Source: Helianthus annuus (taxonomy: Eukaryota; Streptophyta; Magnoliopsida; Asterales; Asteraceae). From it: DNA of 64,000 nucleotides. A model generated the notes under the pieces. It did no database searches. It worked only from the letters and a program-made list of their open reading frames with translations, and was not told the origin of the DNA. Positions 61,777-64,000 of the stretch are shown piece by piece (position 1 is the first letter of the stretch; each line of letters opens with the position of its first letter). Location of the stretch: the NCBI RefSeq assembly GCF_002127325.2, contig NC_035447.2:23741780-23805779 (forward strand). The letters run 5' to 3'. The translations under genes and the position numbers were made by a program.

Positions 61777-62844
61777 CTAAATAGGTGAGACAACGGTCTC
61801 TTCAAACGATGCTACATTGTGTAGTCCTTTATATGTCACAACGTCTCCTAAGTATTGAGACTCCTTCATTCCAATTTGTATGTCCATAATACCACACCGA
61901 TCGATCTCAACAGACCAAGTGTCACCTTTGTTCTCATCTAAATTGTTACGCCATGCCTCATATGAGAAAAATAACTTTACGTTTGAAAAAGACAACACTT
62001 CTGACCATAAGTCATCTTGAAATTTATATAGCTTCACGATTGTTTCAGGGGTCTCTAAAACAATAAACATATGAAGTGTGTTGCGGAGTTTGAGAAAACT
62101 TCTTTGGCGACCAATAACATTGGTAGATTGGGGTATTGGAAACTTCGAGAAAGTTTCAGATTCCACATCAAAAGCAATCGTATAACTTTTAGCAGGCGTC
62201 CAATAGTGTGCAGATGGAAAATATAAAACTTTATTGCAAAAAGCTCCGGAAGACAACCAATATAAGAAGAGTGAACCTAAATCCGGATCTTTCATGAAAG
62301 TTAAAGTTTTCCATTCACATGTCTTCCGAGAATAAACACGCGGTACAATATGATCCATACGACGTTGAAGAAGTAATATTTTAACATCGTTAGATGAATC
62401 AATATAAATCCCAACTGCATCTGTCTTAAAATCGAAAAAATGTTTGGGTTTCTTGTCACACAAATTCTTAAATTTGTTAGTTGTTGGATTCCAAAGAATC
62501 AATTCGTTCGGTAACCAATGGACGGAGATCAGCAAAAGACCATATTCAGATGCAAGAATTGTTAGATTTGAAAGACAGGTGTCAACAGGGAATGAAATAG
62601 TCTTCTTTGAAGAAATGTCTACATTTCCATTAATCAGGTTAAGAAGATCAATTGATGAGTTGGTCAGCGTGATAACCTTTGGATCTTCATATTTAGCCGT
62701 ACGGTGATAATGAATAATCGCAAACAATTTTGACGACAATTCGTATCGCCATTGTCTGGAAACACATCTTAATCTACCAACACACTTTGTTGGTAACCTT
62801 GATAGGATTTCGTTAGCAAACATTTCAAATTCAAGACGTTGCAT
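61777..62844 (-). CDS. F-box protein with FBA-type domain (355 aa)
   Basis: One long exon. The ATG follows a splice-acceptor-like TTTTGTAG|G, so a non-coding first exon is likely. F-box at residues about 5-38 (FEMFANEILSRLPTKCVGRL, CVSRQWRYELSS). FBA-like blades follow: TISFPVDTCLSNLTILASEY, LLLISVHWLPNELILWNPTT, PRVYSRKTCEWKTL, YTIAFDVESETFSKFPIPQ. It is a clear paralogue of the gene at 52511-53584 (same length, same blade signatures). Family role: SCF substrate receptor. The frame is intact. Confidence 0.85.
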   Translation of the reverse strand: MQRLEFEMFANEILSRLPTKCVGRLRCVSRQWRYELSSKLFAIIHYHRTAKYEDPKVITLTNSSIDLLNLINGNVDISSKKTISFPVDTCLSNLTILASEYGLLLISVHWLPNELILWNPTTNKFKNLCDKKPKHFFDFKTDAVGIYIDSSNDVKILLLQRRMDHIVPRVYSRKTCEWKTLTFMKDPDLGSLFLYWLSSGAFCNKVLYFPSAHYWTPAKSYTIAFDVESETFSKFPIPQSTNVIGRQRSFLKLRNTLHMFIVLETPETIVKLYKFQDDLWSEVLSFSNVKLFFSYEAWRNNLDENKGDTWSVEIDRCGIMDIQIGMKESQYLGDVVTYKGLHNVASFEETVVSPI

Positions 62845-63052
62845 CCTACAAAATATGTGAAAAGAATCAATTGATAAGAATTATGTAATCAAATTTCGAA
62901 TTATACAACCGATTTATATAACTTATTACTTATAAAATAATATAAATCGACAAATTATAAGAACATCCATACTACTGATACCTTTGTGTGAGTATGGATG
63001 AAAGAATGTGAGAAGTTTGGATGTGTATGAAACAAAAGGTAGGAGAATGCTA
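62845..63052 (-). promoter_or_regulatory. Leader/promoter of the third F-box gene
   Basis: The segment at 62980-63045 matches 54355-54440 (shared words GATGTGTATGAA and AAAAGGTAGGAGAA), showing that the two F-box genes were duplicated with their upstream region. Similarity stops abruptly at the proposed Helitron insertion point. Confidence 0.5.
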
Positions 63053-64000
63053 TCTATTACTTATATTAAAACAAAACAATTTTGGCCACTTGGCATATCC
63101 TTAAACCATTTTTTGCCACCTGTCAAGTTAATAGTAGACAGATTTCTTCTTTGGGCGGCAATGGGTCGATTCACTTCCCTATTTCACTTTGATTGTACCC
63201 CCCGCTCCAATTGATTCAACATGGCGTAGCTAATAGGGCTTGGTTAAAGTTGGCTTCTCACATACGCTTTTCTATACTCTCTCTCTCTCTCTCTCTCTCA
63301 TTCTCACATAATCGTTCATCATACTCCGAAACCCTAAATCGCTGATTCGCCTTCCTTCGCTCTGATTATATCCTGTGTGACGAGGTTTATTCAATCTTCA
63401 AATAGTCAATAGTGATCATCATCGATGGTAATGATCCTGATATCTTCTTCTTTTATGGTTGATTGAACGATTCATTAACGGTTTTGTTGTTTATTGATTC
63501 TATGTTTTTGATTCCATTTGTTGATGAATACATTGACCGTCGATACTCAATATTGAAAGTGAAACGCCGATTGATGTTGTTTTTGTTTACAGTTTGTTCA
63601 TTAGGATTTGTAATAGACGATTATGATGTTTGGCGGATTATGTTTTTTTTAGGGTTTTAATTGTTGTCTTCGTGTAGTCTTATTTCTTGATTAGCAGCAG
63701 CCGTTTTTTGTTGTGTTTTAGGGTTTTAATTGCAATTATATGATTTCAAAGTCGAATAAGTTAATCATTTTTTGTTTTTATTACTAAGTTGGTGGTGTAT
63801 GATTTGATACAGTTTTCATTAAGTTATGATGTTTGTTTTCCTATATTTGTGGTTTAAAGCTTATTTAGTTATCCGAAATTCAAAATCATAGTTTTGTCTA
63901 AGTGTCATAGTGTATCCGAAACCATTATCCATTCAGACATATATAATAATCGATTTATTGTTTTAGATAACTTGATCCTAAACTTGATCTGAAACCATTA
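63053..64000 (+). mobile_element. Probable 5' end of a second Helitron, running out of the window
   Basis: After a host A, the sequence starts TCTATTACTTATATTAAAAC and continues with TTTTGGCCACTTGGC and TTTTGCCACCTGTC, the style of plant Helitron 5' ends. It begins exactly where similarity to the F-box leader stops. From about 63250 the sequence resembles a plant gene leader: a CT-rich stretch, then AAACCCTAAATCGC, then an ATG at 63424 followed directly by a GT donor (ATG|GTAATG). Its 3' end is outside the window, so assignment is provisional. Confidence 0.5.
63276..63299 (+). repeat. (CT)n microsatellite in a leader-like region
   Basis: About 12 CT units, typical of plant 5' leaders, lie about 125 bp before the possible start at 63424. 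Confidence 0.9.

Noticed and set aside
63463..63660. 65-codon plus-strand hydrophobic frame
   Set aside because: Sits downstream of a likely GT donor in probable intron sequence; composition is that of T-rich intron.

Overview
This is plant nuclear DNA, and within plants a dicot. It has AT-rich intergenic sequence, spliced genes with GT-AG introns, F-box and B3-domain genes, and deeply nested plant transposons: Mutator-like (MULE), Ty1-copia, Helitron, hAT, Stowaway and SINEs. Several repeats resemble ones common in Asteraceae, but I cannot confirm that from sequence alone. There are no bacterial-style operons, rRNA or tRNA genes.

Positions 1-31450 are an almost unbroken row of transposons, each abutting a (TA)n microsatellite. 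I delimit about fourteen, labelled A to O below. Most are short non-autonomous or fold-back elements of 0.4-3.3 kb with long terminal inverted repeats (TIRs). Different families share a terminal pattern close to (TA)n-AGGGTAAGGTTCA...GAGAAC. The last one, O (14985-31148, 16.2 kb), has about 52-bp TIRs and carries a spliced MULE/FAR1-type transposase with a SWIM finger, a GRF zinc-finger membrane protein, two small related accessory proteins, and a long many-exon Ulp1-like gene. It is the best candidate in the window for the autonomous member of this (TA)n-targeting group. This copy is damaged: the transposase has a nonsense codon and a frameshift, and the Ulp1-like gene has a frameshift, a likely stop and a hAT insertion.

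Positions 31450-42716 hold a SINE with a perfect target duplication, a three-B3-domain (REM-like) gene, and a 34.8-41.9 kb TIR element split by a full-length, decayed Ty1-copia retrotransposon (LTRs, PBS, PPT and 5-bp TSD all visible).

Positions 42717-63052 lie mostly on the minus strand. A Helitron with a clear 3' end (hairpin plus CTAG|T) encodes a many-exon Rep/Pif1-helicase gene. That gene is broken by a stop codon and by a 2.4-kb TG...CA element, probably a solo LTR. Directly upstream and in the same orientation is an alternating array: F-box, B3, mini F-box, B3, F-box. The Helitron 5' end is not identified, so the array may be host genes beside the Helitron or Helitron cargo.

Positions 63053-64000 look like the 5' end of a second Helitron on the plus strand, running into what resembles the leader of a host gene.
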